64,000 nt of DNA from Amphibiibacter pelophylacis (GCF_037688875.1 NZ_JAWDIE010000018.1:14396-78395), one strand, 5' to 3'. Shown: positions 26,058-36,271, numbered from the stretch's first letter. Made by a program: numbers and translations. Notes: generated from the letters alone by a model not told the origin.

Positions 26058-27101
26058 TCAGAGGGTCTGGAGCCAGTAGCAGGTCTGCTGCCGGTAATGC
26101 TGTCCCGGGCGCAGAACTACGGCTTCAGCCTGCACCGGGTCCGGGCTGTTGATCTGGTTCGGGAAGGCCTGAGCCTCCAGACAGAAACCCGCGTGGGCCT
26201 GATACAGGCCGTGTCGACCAGGCACAAGGCGCAAGTGGTTCCCGCTATAAAACTGCAGCCCCGGCTCGGTGGTCAGAACGGTCAATGAACGCCCTGACGA
26301 GGGCTCATGCACATGGGCCACTTCGCGCAGATCACCACGCCCACCGGGCAGCACATAGCAGTGATCAAAGCCCCCTGCCAGTGTCAGCTGGGGCTCCAGC
26401 CAGGACAGCCTGGCACCAATCGGCGCGGGGCTGCGAAAATCAAAAGCACTGCCCGCGACAGGGGCCTGATGCGTGGGGATCAATGCCTTGTCTGTATGCA
26501 GGACCTGTTCGGCATCGATGCGTAACTGGTGATCGCGGATGTCCCGGCCATCGCCACCGAGGTTGAAATAGGGATGCGCGGTGAGGTTGATGGGGGTTGG
26601 CGCATCGCTGCTGGCCTGGTAGTCCAGCAGCAGGCGCCCTTCGTCGTCCAGCCGGTAGGCCAACTGGACGTTAACAGCCCCCGGGAACCCGCCATCCCCG
26701 TCCGGTGAAGTCAAGCCCAGCACCAGCGTATCGTCCTGAATCCGGGCGGACCACAGGCGGCGGTGAAACCCGGTATATCCGCCATGGAGCAGGTGATTGC
26801 CCTCATTGCGATCCACCTGAAACAGGCGGCCATCCAGAGAAAAACGGGCGTTCGACATGCGATTGGCCCAGCGGCCCACCGTCGCCCCCATGAAGTGAAG
26901 GTTCTCCTGCCAGCCCTTTTCCGAGGGGTACCCCAGAAGAATATCCGCAACCCGGCCGTACCGGTCTGGCACACGCCAGGAGCGCAGGGTCGCACCCCAC
27001 GGGCTGATCACCACAGACATATCCAAAGAATTGCTCAACATGAAAAGCGGACCAGCGCCTTCGTCCGTGAGACGCCGGACACGGGATAAAACCATCGTCA
27101 T
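26058..27101 (-). CDS. galM: Aldose 1-epimerase (mutarotase)
   Basis: A 347-residue enzyme interconverting alpha and beta anomers of aldoses. Family blocks are present: GATVGRWANRM, the NEGNHLLHGG turn carrying the first catalytic-site His, the NLTAHPYFNLGG block with the catalytic His, and the late Glu in FCLEAQAFPNQIN. The ATG at 27101 follows AAAGGAGC and overlaps the xylR stop (ATGA). With xylR and the divergent xyl genes it probably converts xylose anomers for XylA. Base composition is between the core genome and the xylAFGH genes. Confidence 0.92.
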   Translation of the reverse strand: MTMVLSRVRRLTDEGAGPLFMLSNSLDMSVVISPWGATLRSWRVPDRYGRVADILLGYPSEKGWQENLHFMGATVGRWANRMSNARFSLDGRLFQVDRNEGNHLLHGGYTGFHRRLWSARIQDDTLVLGLTSPDGDGGFPGAVNVQLAYRLDDEGRLLLDYQASSDAPTPINLTAHPYFNLGGDGRDIRDHQLRIDAEQVLHTDKALIPTHQAPVAGSAFDFRSPAPIGARLSWLEPQLTLAGGFDHCYVLPGGRGDLREVAHVHEPSSGRSLTVLTTEPGLQFYSGNHLRLVPGRHGLYQAHAGFCLEAQAFPNQINSPDPVQAEAVVLRPGQHYRQQTCYWLQTL

Positions 27102-28324
27102 TGATCCTGCTCCTTTTCTTTGGCCGGATGAGACCCAAGCCACTGAGTCTGGTACTCACGGGGCGTGCAGTTCAGCTCCCGGCGAAATACGGTATTCATG
27201 TACTGCACGGACGAAAATCCGGCACGCCGGGCAATCTCGGCAATCTGTCCGGTTCCCTGGCGAAGCAGGCCGCAAGCCACCTCAATCCGCTGGCGCAGGA
27301 TGTCGTCGTGCACACTGCACTGGCGTTCACGGCGGAAATGACTCTCCAGCGTTGACCTGGACACCCCGACATAGTCGGCCACCTGTTCTGTGCGTATGCC
27401 CTGACAGGCGTACTGCCGGATGAACATCAGGGCACGCATGACGCGTGGATGACCGGCGCGCGACGGCTGGCTGGATGCCAGAACGTGAATCCCCGCCGGA
27501 GGCACCACGACACGCAGATTTCCCAGCCGGGCGCCCCCCAGCATCTGATGCAGCAGATGGGCCGCCGTACGCCCCATCTCGGCCGTGCCCTGCATGACGG
27601 AGCTCAAAGGAATCCGCGCCAGAACACGGGTCAAAGGATCGTTGTCTATCCCGATCAAAGCCACCTGCTCAGGCACGGCAATGCCCGCCATCGTGCAGGC
27701 CTGGAGCAGTTGCCGGGCGCGGGCATCTGTCACGGCAACAATGCCCACCGGCTTGGGCAGCGACTGCAGCCACTGGGTCAGCCCGTTCATGGCCTCACCC
27801 CAGTCGGTGGCGCGTGTGGTCAGGCCCTGATAGACCGCCAGGGGGAGCCCCACGGCCGCAGCCGCATCACGGCAGGCCTGTTCTCTTTCGCGAGCCCAGC
27901 GACGGCCGGGATCAGCCGGCAGCCCAAAAAAAGCCAGGTGCCGTAAGCCTGCTGCAATCAGATGTTCACAGGCCAGCCCCACCAGCTTGCGGTTGTCCGT
28001 GGCAACGTAGGGCACATCCAGCGGGTACTCACGCTCGTCGGCGTAGGAGCCTCCCACCGCCACAACCGGCATGCGGCAGCCCCCCAGGGCCCGCGCGACT
28101 TCGGGATCGTCGAAGTCGGCAATGATCCCGTCGCCTTCCCACTGATCAATGCCGTTCAGGCGGTAGACGAAATCCTCTTCCAAAAAAAGGTCCCATGCCG
28201 CGCGCGTGCTGTTGATGTAGTCAGCAATCCCCGTCATGACCTCACGGTCATACACCTTGCTGGCATTGAACAGCAGCGCAACCCGGTGAACCGGGGGTCC
28301 GGTGGTAGCAGAAGGTGGATTCAT
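27098..28324 (-). CDS. xylR: Xylose operon regulator XylR
   Basis: A 408-residue regulator with a LacI/periplasmic-binding-like sugar domain at the N-terminus (VALLFNASKVYDREVMTGI; YVATDNRKLVG; VALIGIDNDP) and a C-terminal AraC-type double HTH (TEQVADYVGVSRSTLESHF; IAEIARRAGFSSVQYMNTVFR). This order is that of Escherichia coli XylR, which activates xylA and xylF promoters with D-xylose. It diverges from xylA across 242 bases, and its stop overlaps the galM start. Confidence 0.95.
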   Translation of the reverse strand: MNPPSATTGPPVHRVALLFNASKVYDREVMTGIADYINSTRAAWDLFLEEDFVYRLNGIDQWEGDGIIADFDDPEVARALGGCRMPVVAVGGSYADEREYPLDVPYVATDNRKLVGLACEHLIAAGLRHLAFFGLPADPGRRWAREREQACRDAAAAVGLPLAVYQGLTTRATDWGEAMNGLTQWLQSLPKPVGIVAVTDARARQLLQACTMAGIAVPEQVALIGIDNDPLTRVLARIPLSSVMQGTAEMGRTAAHLLHQMLGGARLGNLRVVVPPAGIHVLASSQPSRAGHPRVMRALMFIRQYACQGIRTEQVADYVGVSRSTLESHFRRERQCSVHDDILRQRIEVACGLLRQGTGQIAEIARRAGFSSVQYMNTVFRRELNCTPREYQTQWLGSHPAKEKEQDQ

Positions 28325-28430
28325 CGGTGTTCAGCGACAGGTCTGCAGCTTTGTTCCTTGGCGATCAGTTTAAAGGACAGATAACTTTTCACAGGGTTTT
28401 CCCTCGCTTTGTGCAGCGCATCAAAAAAAA

Positions 28431-28459
28431 TTGACATCCCTGCTGACGATTTTCGTAAT
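28431..28459 (+). promoter_or_regulatory. Sigma-70-type promoter for xylAFGH
   Basis: TTGACA (28431-28436), a 17-base spacer and CGTAAT (28454-28459) give a near-consensus -35 and a fair -10, about 100 bases before xylA. AT-rich TTTC-like blocks spaced by about 10 bases overlap and follow the -10 and could be XylR half-sites; that part is inference. Confidence 0.6.
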
Positions 28460-28566
28460 TTCATCACATTTTTACCCGTTAGCATCATTTTCAAGCTGGC
28501 ATGAATGTCATGCGATTTTTCACAAACAGGCGACGTTGATTCGTTCGCCCCCTTTCCAAAACGAAT

Positions 28567-29919
28567 ATGTCAGACACCACAAAGCAAAGCACCGAATACT
28601 TTCCCGGCATAGCACCTGTCCGCTTTCAAGGAACGAGCCACTGCGGGGACCTGTCGTACCGGCACTATGATCCGGATCGCCTGATCTTGGGTAAATCAAT
28701 GCGAGATCATCTGAGGCTGGCCGCATGCTACTGGCACACCTTTGTCTGGCCGGGCAATGATGTGTTCGGTAGCGGGACATTTCAGCGTCCTTGGCATGCG
28801 CAGGCCCATCCACGGGCCACAGCAATGGAATTGGCACGCAAGAAAGCAGATGCTGCGTTCGAGTTTTTCACGAAACTGGGCGTTGATTTCTATACCTTTC
28901 ACGATGTGGACGTTTCTCCTGAAGGAGATAACCTGAAAGACTATCAGCGCAATTTCGCTGAAATGGTCGATGTGCTTGAAAAAAAGCAGGGTGAAACAGG
29001 CGTTCGCCTGCTTTGGGGAACGGCCAACTGCTTTTCTCACCCCCGCTATGCGGCCGGAGCCGCAACCAACCCCAACCCCGAGGTTTTCGCTTACGCAGCA
29101 ACCCAGGTTTTCAATGCACTGAATGCCACGCATCGCTTGGGCGGTGCAAACTATGTGCTGTGGGGTGGCCGCGAAGGCTATGAAACCCTGCTGAACACCG
29201 ATTTGCGCCGTGAGCGTGAACAGCTGGGTCGTTTTCTGAATCTGGTGACCGAACACAAGCACAAGATAGGCTTCGAAGGACCTTTACTGATTGAGCCCAA
29301 ACCGCAGGAACCGACCAAACACCAATACGATTACGACAGTGCAACCGTTTTTGGCTTTTTGCAGCAGTATGGTCTTGAGAAAGAAATCAAGGTTAATATT
29401 GAAACCAATCACGCCACTCTCGCAGGGCACAGCCTGCATCATGAAGTCGCCACCGCCATTTTTTTAGGCATTTTCGGCAGCATCGATGCCAACCGGGGGG
29501 ACCCTCAAAATGGCTGGGACACAGACCAGTTTCCGAACAGCGTTGAAGAAATGACACTGGCAATGTATGAAATCCTGCAGGGAGGAGGGCTGGTTCATGG
29601 CGGCTTCAATTTTGATACGAAAGTCAGGCGCCAGAGCATGGACGAGGTCGATCTGTTCCACGGTCATGTCGGCGCCATTGATGTTCTGGCACTGGCACTG
29701 GAGCGGGCAGCACGGCTGATTGAAAATGAAACCATCGAAAACTTCAAACAAAACCGCTATGCCGGCTGGAGCAGCACTTATGGGCAGCAACTGCTGTCGG
29801 GCCAGGTCAGCCTGGAGAGTATTGCCCATAACGCACTCACTGATCTCATTGATCCTAAGCCAGTCAGCGGCCGTCAGGAGCATCTGGAAAACGTCATTAA
29901 TCGCGCCATTTTCGGCTGA
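28567..29919 (+). CDS. xylA: Xylose isomerase
   Basis: A 450-residue class II xylose isomerase converting D-xylose to D-xylulose with two divalent metals. The catalytic region [12 protein letters not shown] (about 110-121), [14 protein letters not shown], the metal-ligand block [29 protein letters not shown] and SIDANRGD are intact. It is the first gene of xylAFGH. Codon choice is clearly AT-richer than in the flanking genes and suggests transfer, perhaps from a gammaproteobacterium. No xylB lies beside it; the nearest is at 41359. Confidence 0.97.
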   Translation: MSDTTKQSTEYFPGIAPVRFQGTSHCGDLSYRHYDPDRLILGKSMRDHLRLAACYWHTFVWPGNDVFGSGTFQRPWHAQAHPRATAMELARKKADAAFEFFTKLGVDFYTFHDVDVSPEGDNLKDYQRNFAEMVDVLEKKQGETGVRLLWGTANCFSHPRYAAGAATNPNPEVFAYAATQVFNALNATHRLGGANYVLWGGREGYETLLNTDLRREREQLGRFLNLVTEHKHKIGFEGPLLIEPKPQEPTKHQYDYDSATVFGFLQQYGLEKEIKVNIETNHATLAGHSLHHEVATAIFLGIFGSIDANRGDPQNGWDTDQFPNSVEEMTLAMYEILQGGGLVHGGFNFDTKVRRQSMDEVDLFHGHVGAIDVLALALERAARLIENETIENFKQNRYAGWSSTYGQQLLSGQVSLESIAHNALTDLIDPKPVSGRQEHLENVINRAIFG

Positions 29920-29982
29920 GAACAGCATCTTCATAGGGCAGGAGCCCGACCTTCTCGCTTTTTAAAACCCACGGAGACAATC

Positions 29983-30996
29983 ATGAAAAAAAACATCAAA
30001 CCCATCATCATGGCACTGAGTGCTGTTTTTGCCATGGGCATCGCTGGCCAGGCCCGAGCTGATGCACAACACCCCAAAATCGGCTTTTCAATCGATGATC
30101 TGCGGGTTGAGCGCTGGGCCCGGGACCGCGATTACTTCACCGCAGCCGCCAAAGCGCTGGGGGCGACCGTCTATGTGCAATCTGCTGATGCCAGTGAGCA
30201 ACGCCAGATTGCACAGATTGAAAACCTGATCTCACGGGGAGTTGACGTCATTGCCATTGTGCCGTTCAATGCCACGGTCATGACCAACGCAGTGAAGGAA
30301 GCCAAAAAAGCGGGCATTAAAGTCATTTCATACGATCGACTTATTTTGAATGCGGATGTCGACGCCTATATTTCTTTTGATAATGAAAAAGTCGGTGAAC
30401 TGCAAGCAACCGAGGTCGTGAAGCATCAGCCCAAAGGCAATTACTTCCTGCTCGGCGGATCACCCACTGATAACAATGCCAAGCTGCTTCGCGCAGGCCA
30501 GCTCAAGGTCCTGCAGCCGCTGATTGACAAAGGGGATATCAAAGTTGTAGGCCAGCAATGGGTCAAGGAGTGGAGTCCGACTGAAGCCTTGTCCATCGTT
30601 GAAAACGCCCTGACCGCGAACGCAAACAAGATTGACGCCATTGTTGCGTCCAACGATGGCACTGCAGGGGGAGCGATTCAGGCGCTGGCCGCGCAAAAGC
30701 TGGCGGGCAAAGTGCCTGTTTCCGGACAGGATGCCGATCTGGCGGCTGTCAGGCGCGTTGTGGCCGGGACACAAACCATGACGGTGTACAAACCCATCAA
30801 GCTGATTGCAACTGAGGCCGCCAAGCTGTCGATTGATCTGGTGAGAGGCAAGCAGATCAACTACAACACGCAGTATGACAATGGTTTCAAAAAGGTTAAC
30901 ACCATTCTGCTCAAACCGATTGTGATGACCAAGGACAACGTCGGCATGCTGGTCAAAGATGGTTTTTACACCCAAGCCCAGATTGACGGGCGGTGA
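29983..30996 (+). CDS. xylF: D-xylose ABC transporter substrate-binding protein
   Basis: A 337-residue periplasmic binding protein, with a lysine-rich signal peptide (1-26, cut after ARA). The mature protein starts with the family strand HPKIGFSIDDLRVERWARDRDYF and has VQSADASEQRQIAQIENLISRGVDVIAIVP. The stretch ASNDGTAGGAIQAL and the YNTQYDNGFKKVNTILL end agree with XylF. An SD-like GGAG lies 8 bases before the ATG. A long hairpin separates it from xylG, probably raising its level relative to the membrane parts. Confidence 0.95.
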   Translation: MKKNIKPIIMALSAVFAMGIAGQARADAQHPKIGFSIDDLRVERWARDRDYFTAAAKALGATVYVQSADASEQRQIAQIENLISRGVDVIAIVPFNATVMTNAVKEAKKAGIKVISYDRLILNADVDAYISFDNEKVGELQATEVVKHQPKGNYFLLGGSPTDNNAKLLRAGQLKVLQPLIDKGDIKVVGQQWVKEWSPTEALSIVENALTANANKIDAIVASNDGTAGGAIQALAAQKLAGKVPVSGQDADLAAVRRVVAGTQTMTVYKPIKLIATEAAKLSIDLVRGKQINYNTQYDNGFKKVNTILLKPIVMTKDNVGMLVKDGFYTQAQIDGR

Positions 30997-31042
30997 TAAG
31001 ACTTTCCCTATACCCTCGTGCGAGCGAGTGATTTGAACAAGG

Positions 31043-31079
31043 GATGGCCTGCTCATGACAACGTCATCGGCAGGTCATC
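31043..31079 (+). other. Intra-operon hairpin between xylF and xylG
   Basis: A long stem (GATGGCCTGC pairing with GCAGGTCATC, continued inward by ATGAC/GTCAT) has only one mismatch and two G-T wobbles in 17 pairs, with an AAC loop. There is no strong T tract. It lies in the 101-base xylF-xylG gap and fits a 3' stabiliser or attenuator that favours xylF mRNA. Confidence 0.7.
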
Positions 31080-31097
31080 TTTGACACTGGACATGCA

Positions 31098-32660
31098 ATG
31101 ACATCTGAACTGCTGCTTGAAATGGAAGGCATCACCAAGTCATTTGGTGCCATGAAAGCACTGTCTGATATTTACCTGAGGGTGCATGCCGGAGAGTGCG
31201 TGGGCTTGTGCGGCGAGAATGGCGCAGGAAAATCAACACTGATGAAAGTGCTGTCAGCGGTTTACCCGCATGGCACTTGGGAAGGCTCGATACGCTGGAA
31301 GGGACAGCCGCTTGAAGCCCAGTCGGTACGTGAAACTGAGGCGGCAGGCATTGTCATCATTCACCAGGAACTGATGCTGGTCCCCGATTTATCTGTCACA
31401 GAAAATATTTTTCTGGGCCACGAAATCACCCGCAGCGGAGGACGCATGGATTATGAAACCATGCACCGACGCGCGGATGAGTTGGTCCGGCGTCTGCGCA
31501 TACCCGACATCAACGTCAGGCAGCCCATTTCCGCTTATGGTGGCGGGCATCAGCAATTGATCGAAATTGCAAAAGCACTCAATAAAAATGCAAAACTACT
31601 GATACTCGATGAGCCTTCCTCGTCGTTGACATCGTCAGAAATCGCGGTGCTGCTGGATATTGTTCGAGACCTGAAATCGCAGGGCGTTGGCTGCGTTTAC
31701 ATCTCGCATAAACTGGACGAAGTGGCTGCAGTCTGCGACACCATTGCCGTGATACGGGATGGTCACCACGTCGCGACAACGCCTATGCGTGACATGAACA
31801 CCACAGCCATTATTACTCAGATGGTCGGACGGGAAATCACGCAGCTTTATCCGCAGATGCCTCACGAGACCGGAGAAGTCATACTGGAAGCCCATCATAT
31901 CACCTGTCACGACATCGACATGCCCAGCCGACTTTGTGTCTCCGACATCTCTTTTTCGGTGCGTCGTGGCGAAATATTGGGGGTGGCCGGACTCGTCGGC
32001 GCGGGACGAACAGAACTGATGCAAGCGATTTTTGGAGCCTATCCGGGCCGATCCGAAGGTGAAGTTCTTATTGACGGGAAACCGCTGAATCATAGAACAC
32101 CGCAACGATCCATTCAAGCCGGGCTCTGCATGGTACCGGAGGACCGGAAAATGCATGGAATAATTCCCGACTTTAGCGTTGGTAGAAATATCACTTTGGC
32201 GATATTGACCCAGCTGGCACGAGCTGGACATATCAATGGCCAGAGCGAACAGCAAGCCGTTGCAGAACAGATCTCCAGACTGCAGATTAAAACCTCCAGC
32301 CCGGCACTTTCGATCACTGGTCTATCGGGTGGAAATCAACAGAAAGCCATCCTGGCCAAAATGCTGCTGGCACAACCCCGAATACTGATTCTTGATGAGC
32401 CCACACGGGGCGTTGATGTGGGTGCCAAGTACGAGATCTACAAACTCATGCTCGAGCTGGCCCAGCAAGGGGTCGCCATTATCATGGTCTCGTCCGAGCT
32501 GCCCGAGGTTCTGGGGCTTTCCGATCGGGTTTTGGTCATCGGTGAAGGGCGATTGCGTGGCAACTTCGAGCGCCAGGGACTGACTCAGGAAAAAATTCTT
32601 GCTGCAGCCATCAGCAGCGAAGACACCGCGAGGTACCTTGATCACGTGGTTACGGTCTGA
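31098..32660 (+). CDS. xylG: D-xylose ABC transporter ATP-binding protein
   Basis: A 520-residue double ATPase of the sugar (CUT2) import family. The first half has Walker [13 protein letters not shown] and signature [15 protein letters not shown], and the second half has the degenerate [12 protein letters not shown] loop and [15 protein letters not shown]. This is the normal CUT2 pattern. It energises XylH for uptake of the xylose bound by XylF. AT-rich codon use is like that of xylA and xylF. Confidence 0.96.
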   Translation: MTSELLLEMEGITKSFGAMKALSDIYLRVHAGECVGLCGENGAGKSTLMKVLSAVYPHGTWEGSIRWKGQPLEAQSVRETEAAGIVIIHQELMLVPDLSVTENIFLGHEITRSGGRMDYETMHRRADELVRRLRIPDINVRQPISAYGGGHQQLIEIAKALNKNAKLLILDEPSSSLTSSEIAVLLDIVRDLKSQGVGCVYISHKLDEVAAVCDTIAVIRDGHHVATTPMRDMNTTAIITQMVGREITQLYPQMPHETGEVILEAHHITCHDIDMPSRLCVSDISFSVRRGEILGVAGLVGAGRTELMQAIFGAYPGRSEGEVLIDGKPLNHRTPQRSIQAGLCMVPEDRKMHGIIPDFSVGRNITLAILTQLARAGHINGQSEQQAVAEQISRLQIKTSSPALSITGLSGGNQQKAILAKMLLAQPRILILDEPTRGVDVGAKYEIYKLMLELAQQGVAIIMVSSELPEVLGLSDRVLVIGEGRLRGNFERQGLTQEKILAAAISSEDTARYLDHVVTV

Positions 32661-32699
32661 GTGAGACCCGTTATTTTCTGCAATTCCCGGATTTTCACC

Positions 32700-33836
32700 A
32701 TGAGCAATTTCAAGCATTACTTTAACCAATACAAGATGCTGGTTTTACTGGCGGCCACAGCACTGATCTGGGTCTTCTTTGCATGGCAAACCGACGGTGG
32801 TTATGTCAGTGCCCGAAACCTGTCCAACCTGCTGCGGCAGATGTCCGTCACGGGCATTCTGGCTTGCGGCATGGTTTTGATCATCATCGCGGCAGAAATT
32901 GATCTTTCGGTCGGCTCATTGCTGGGTCTGCTAGGCGGCTTCGCTGCGGTACTGGATGTGAACTATCACCTGCCATTGCCGTTGAATCTAGCGCTGGTCA
33001 TGATTCTCGGCATGCTGATTGGTCTGTTTAATGGGTGGTTAACCGCTTATCTGCGCATCCCTTCCTTTATTGTCGGTCTCGGCGGCATGCTGGCTTTTCG
33101 CGGCATTCTGCTGGGCGTGACTGGCGGTCTCACTGTTGCCCCGGTCTCGGACGGGCTGGTCTGGATTGGTCAGGGCTATCTGTCACACGCTGCAGGGCAG
33201 ATTCTGGGAGGCGTATTGATTGCGCTGTGCCTGATCCTTGTCTGGAATACGCGCCGCCGCAACCTCGCCAATGGCCTGACCGTTCCGCCGGTCTGGCGCG
33301 ACGCCCTGCGCATCGCACTGGCTGCTGCAGTGATCCTGGCATTTGTTCTTACCTTGAACAGCTATGACGGTATCCCTGTTCCTGTTCTGCTGCTCCTGGC
33401 TTTGCTGGGCATCTTCACGTATGTCACCAACTTCACGGTTTTTGGCCGCCGGGTGTATGCGGTGGGCAGCAATATGGAGGCAACACGGCTTTCGGGAGTG
33501 AATGTGCAGGCGGTCAAGCTGTGGATTTTCGGTCTGATGGGCTTGATGTGTGCGCTGGCCGGGGTGGTCAATACCGCGCGGCTGGCCGCTGGCTCCCCTT
33601 CAGCGGGCACCAATGGAGAGTTGGACGCCATCGCGGCCTGTTTCATCGGCGGAACATCGATGCGCGGGGGCTCTGGCACGGTGTACGGCGCACTGATCGG
33701 CGCGCTGGTGATGAGCAGCCTGGATAACGGCATGTCCATGCTGGATGTCGACACCTTCTGGCAGATGATCGTCAAAGGTGGCATCCTGGTGTCAGCGGTA
33801 TGGGTCGATGTCACGATTCGGGGACAGCGCCGGTGA
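32700..33836 (+). CDS. xylH: D-xylose ABC transporter permease
   Basis: A 378-residue CUT2-family permease with about 10-11 hydrophobic segments. The marks are MSVTGILACGMVLIIIAAEIDLSVGS and the late AACFIGGTSMRGGSGTVYGALIGALVM. The ATG at 32700 is preferred to a GTG at 32661 because family proteins start close to it. It is the last gene of the AT-rich xylAFGH unit; GC rises toward its 3' end and the following polyol operon is high in GC. Confidence 0.94.
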   Translation: MSNFKHYFNQYKMLVLLAATALIWVFFAWQTDGGYVSARNLSNLLRQMSVTGILACGMVLIIIAAEIDLSVGSLLGLLGGFAAVLDVNYHLPLPLNLALVMILGMLIGLFNGWLTAYLRIPSFIVGLGGMLAFRGILLGVTGGLTVAPVSDGLVWIGQGYLSHAAGQILGGVLIALCLILVWNTRRRNLANGLTVPPVWRDALRIALAAAVILAFVLTLNSYDGIPVPVLLLLALLGIFTYVTNFTVFGRRVYAVGSNMEATRLSGVNVQAVKLWIFGLMGLMCALAGVVNTARLAAGSPSAGTNGELDAIAACFIGGTSMRGGSGTVYGALIGALVMSSLDNGMSMLDVDTFWQMIVKGGILVSAVWVDVTIRGQRR

Positions 33837-34011
33837 AACGCCCCAAAGTGATGCCCGCCATCTCCCCCACCCAGACACTTTCCCGCCGCATTCAGTATTT
33901 TTCCTGGTCTTTCAATGCAAGAAAGTACAGCTCCGCGCCAGAAAGCGGCATGTCCGAGTAAAACGGGTGGCTAAGGTTGCGGTGTTGAAAATTCCTTTTT
34001 CTGGAGACACC

Positions 34012-35316
34012 ATGAAACGCACCCTGACTGCCCTGGCCGCGCTGGCTCTTCTGAGCACCGGCGCACAGGCCGCCACCGAACTGGTCGTGGCCACCGTGAA
34101 CAACGGTCACATGATCGAGATGCAAAAACTCACCAAAAACTTTGAGGCGGCCAACCCCGACATCAAGGTGAAATGGGTGACGCTGGAAGAAGGCGTGCTG
34201 CGCCAGCGCGTCACCACCGACATCGCCACCAAGGGCGGCCAGTTCGATGTGATGACCATCGGCATGTACGAAACACCCATCTGGGGCAAGCGCGGCTGGC
34301 TGCAGGAGTTCAAGCCCACTGCCTCCTACGACGTGGACGACCTGCTGCCCGCCATCCGCAGCGGCCTGTCGGTGGACGGCAAGCTGTACGCTGCGCCCTT
34401 CTACGGCGAAAGCTCGATGCTGATGTACCGCAAGGACCTGGCCGACAAGGCCGGAGTGAAGGTGCCCGAGCGTCCCACCTGGGCGCAGATCAAAGATCTG
34501 GCGGCCAAGATCAACGACCCCAAGAACGGTGTCTACGGCATCTGCCTGCGCGGCAAGCCAGGCTGGGGCGACAACATGGCTTTCCTGTCCACGCTGGTCA
34601 ACACCTACGGCGGCCAGTGGTTTGACATGAGCTGGAAACCCCAGATCGACAGCAAACCCTGGCACGACGCCATCAGCTTCTACGTGGACCTGCTGAAGAA
34701 CTACGGCCCTCCGGGCTCGTCGGCCAACAGCTTCAACGAGATCCTGGCGCTGACCAACGCGGGCAAGTGCGGCATGTGGGTGGACGCGACCATCGCAGCC
34801 TCGTTTGTCAGCGATCCCAAGCAGTCCAAGGTCGCCAAGGACATGGCTTTTGCGCAGGCGCCCACGCAGGTCACGCCCAAGGGGGCCAACTGGCTGTGGG
34901 CCTGGTCGCTGGCGATTCCCGCCGGATCGAAGAAGGTGGACGCGGCCGAGAAGTTCATCAACTGGGCCACCAGCAAGGATTACATCCAGCTCGTGGCCAA
35001 GACCGAAGGCTGGCACGCCGTGCCGACCGGCACGCGCAAGAGCACCTACGCTTCCCCGGATTTCGAGAAGGCCGCCCGCTTCGCCTCCGCCGAGAAAACC
35101 GCGCTGGACAGCGCCAACCCCAACGACGCCACGCTGCCCAAATCGCCCTATGTGGGCGTGCAGTACGCGGCCATCCCGGAGTTCCAGTCCATCGGCATCG
35201 CCGTGGGTCAGCAGATCAGCGCTGCGCTGGCGGGCAAGACCACGGTGGACGCGGCCCTGAAGGCGGGCCAGCTGGCTGCCGAGCGTGAAATGAAGAAGGC
35301 CGGCTACTACAAGTAA
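34012..35316 (+). CDS. smoE: Polyol (sorbitol/mannitol/pentitol) ABC transporter substrate-binding protein
   Basis: A 434-residue extracellular sugar-binding protein of the CUT1 type. The signal peptide is residues 1-20 (ends GAQA). The mature part has VATVNNGHMIEMQKL, the FDVMTIGMYETPIWGKRGWL block and GESSMLMYRKDL, which fit the sorbitol/mannitol-binding SmoE/MtlE group. The ATG follows GGAGACACC. It leads a plus-strand operon reaching 42837. Given the two pentitol dehydrogenases downstream, ribitol and D-arabinitol are likely substrates. Confidence 0.88.
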   Translation: MKRTLTALAALALLSTGAQAATELVVATVNNGHMIEMQKLTKNFEAANPDIKVKWVTLEEGVLRQRVTTDIATKGGQFDVMTIGMYETPIWGKRGWLQEFKPTASYDVDDLLPAIRSGLSVDGKLYAAPFYGESSMLMYRKDLADKAGVKVPERPTWAQIKDLAAKINDPKNGVYGICLRGKPGWGDNMAFLSTLVNTYGGQWFDMSWKPQIDSKPWHDAISFYVDLLKNYGPPGSSANSFNEILALTNAGKCGMWVDATIAASFVSDPKQSKVAKDMAFAQAPTQVTPKGANWLWAWSLAIPAGSKKVDAAEKFINWATSKDYIQLVAKTEGWHAVPTGTRKSTYASPDFEKAARFASAEKTALDSANPNDATLPKSPYVGVQYAAIPEFQSIGIAVGQQISAALAGKTTVDAALKAGQLAAEREMKKAGYYK

Positions 35317-35347
35317 GCCCACAGCCTGTCCTGCGGCGCCTGCCGCA

Positions 35348-35377
35348 CCCGCGCCACGGCTGCCGCAGTGGCGCGGG
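35348..35377 (+). other. Intra-operon hairpin between smoE and smoF
   Basis: A perfect 10-bp stem (CCCGCGCCAC / GTGGCGCGGG) with a 10-base loop lies in the 84-base gap after the binding-protein gene. A short GTCTTTCC tail follows. It may protect the smoE message or partly stop transcription, giving more binding protein than permease. Confidence 0.65.
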
Positions 35378-35400
35378 GTCTTTCCTGCCCGGAGCAGACC

Positions 35401-36261
35401 ATGAACCGATTCCTCCCCCGCGCGCTGCTGACGCCAGCAGTCGCGACCCTTTTCCTGTGGATGATCGTCCCGCTGGTGATGACGATCTACTTCTCGGTCA
35501 TCCGTTTTAACCTGATGCAGCCCGAGCAGACCGGCTTCATCGGGCTGGAAAACTTCGAATACTTCGTCACCGACCCGTCCTTCACCACCTCGGTGATCAA
35601 CACCGTGCTGCTGCTGGGCAGCGTCATTCTCATCACCGTGGTGATGGGCGTGGGCATCGGCCTGCTGATCAACGATCCGTTTCCCGGACGCGGCCTCGTG
35701 CGCATCCTGCTGATCTCGCCCTTTTTCGTCATGCCCACGGTCAATGCGCTGCTGTGGAAGCACATGATGATGAACCCCATTTACGGCGTGCTGGCGCAGG
35801 TCTGGCACACCTTCGGCCTGACGCCCATCGACTGGCTGACCGACTACCCGCTGCTCAGCGTCATCATCATGGTGTCCTGGCAGTGGCTGCCGTTTGCGAC
35901 GCTGATTTTCATGACCTCGCTGCAGAGCATGGACCGCGACCAGCTGGAGGCCTCGCGCATGGACGGCGCCACCTACCTGCAGCAGCTGCGCTATCTCTAC
36001 ATCCCGCATCTGGCCCGATCGGTGGCGGTGGTGGTGATGATCGAGCTGATTTTCCTGCTGTCGGTCTTCGCCGAGATCTACACCACCACCGGCGGGGGCC
36101 CGGGCGACGCCAGCACCAACGTGGCCTTCCTGATTTTCAAGCAGGCGCTGCTGAACTTCGACGCGGGCGTGGCTTCGGCCGGGGCGCTGTTTGCGGTGGT
36201 TCTGGCCAACATCGCGGCCATTTTCCTGATCCGCCTGGTCGGCAAGAACCTGGACAAGTAA
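35401..36261 (+). CDS. smoF: Polyol ABC transporter permease, MalF-like
   Basis: A 286-residue CUT1 inner-membrane permease with six main hydrophobic segments. The coupling loop is EASRMDGATYLQQLRYLYIPHL, and the terminal GGGPGDASTNVAFLIFKQAL is typical of SmoF/MtlF. The ATG at 35401 sits 8 bases after GGAGCAG; the upstream open frame is not used by homologues. It is 10 bases before the second permease gene. Confidence 0.92.
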   Translation: MNRFLPRALLTPAVATLFLWMIVPLVMTIYFSVIRFNLMQPEQTGFIGLENFEYFVTDPSFTTSVINTVLLLGSVILITVVMGVGIGLLINDPFPGRGLVRILLISPFFVMPTVNALLWKHMMMNPIYGVLAQVWHTFGLTPIDWLTDYPLLSVIIMVSWQWLPFATLIFMTSLQSMDRDQLEASRMDGATYLQQLRYLYIPHLARSVAVVVMIELIFLLSVFAEIYTTTGGGPGDASTNVAFLIFKQALLNFDAGVASAGALFAVVLANIAAIFLIRLVGKNLDK

Positions 36262-36271
36262 GGAGACTTCC

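Noticed and set aside
28480..28540. CRP-type site in the xylA upstream region (TGTCA...TCACA).
   Set aside because: The half-site spacing is wrong for the TGTGA-N6-TCACA pattern.
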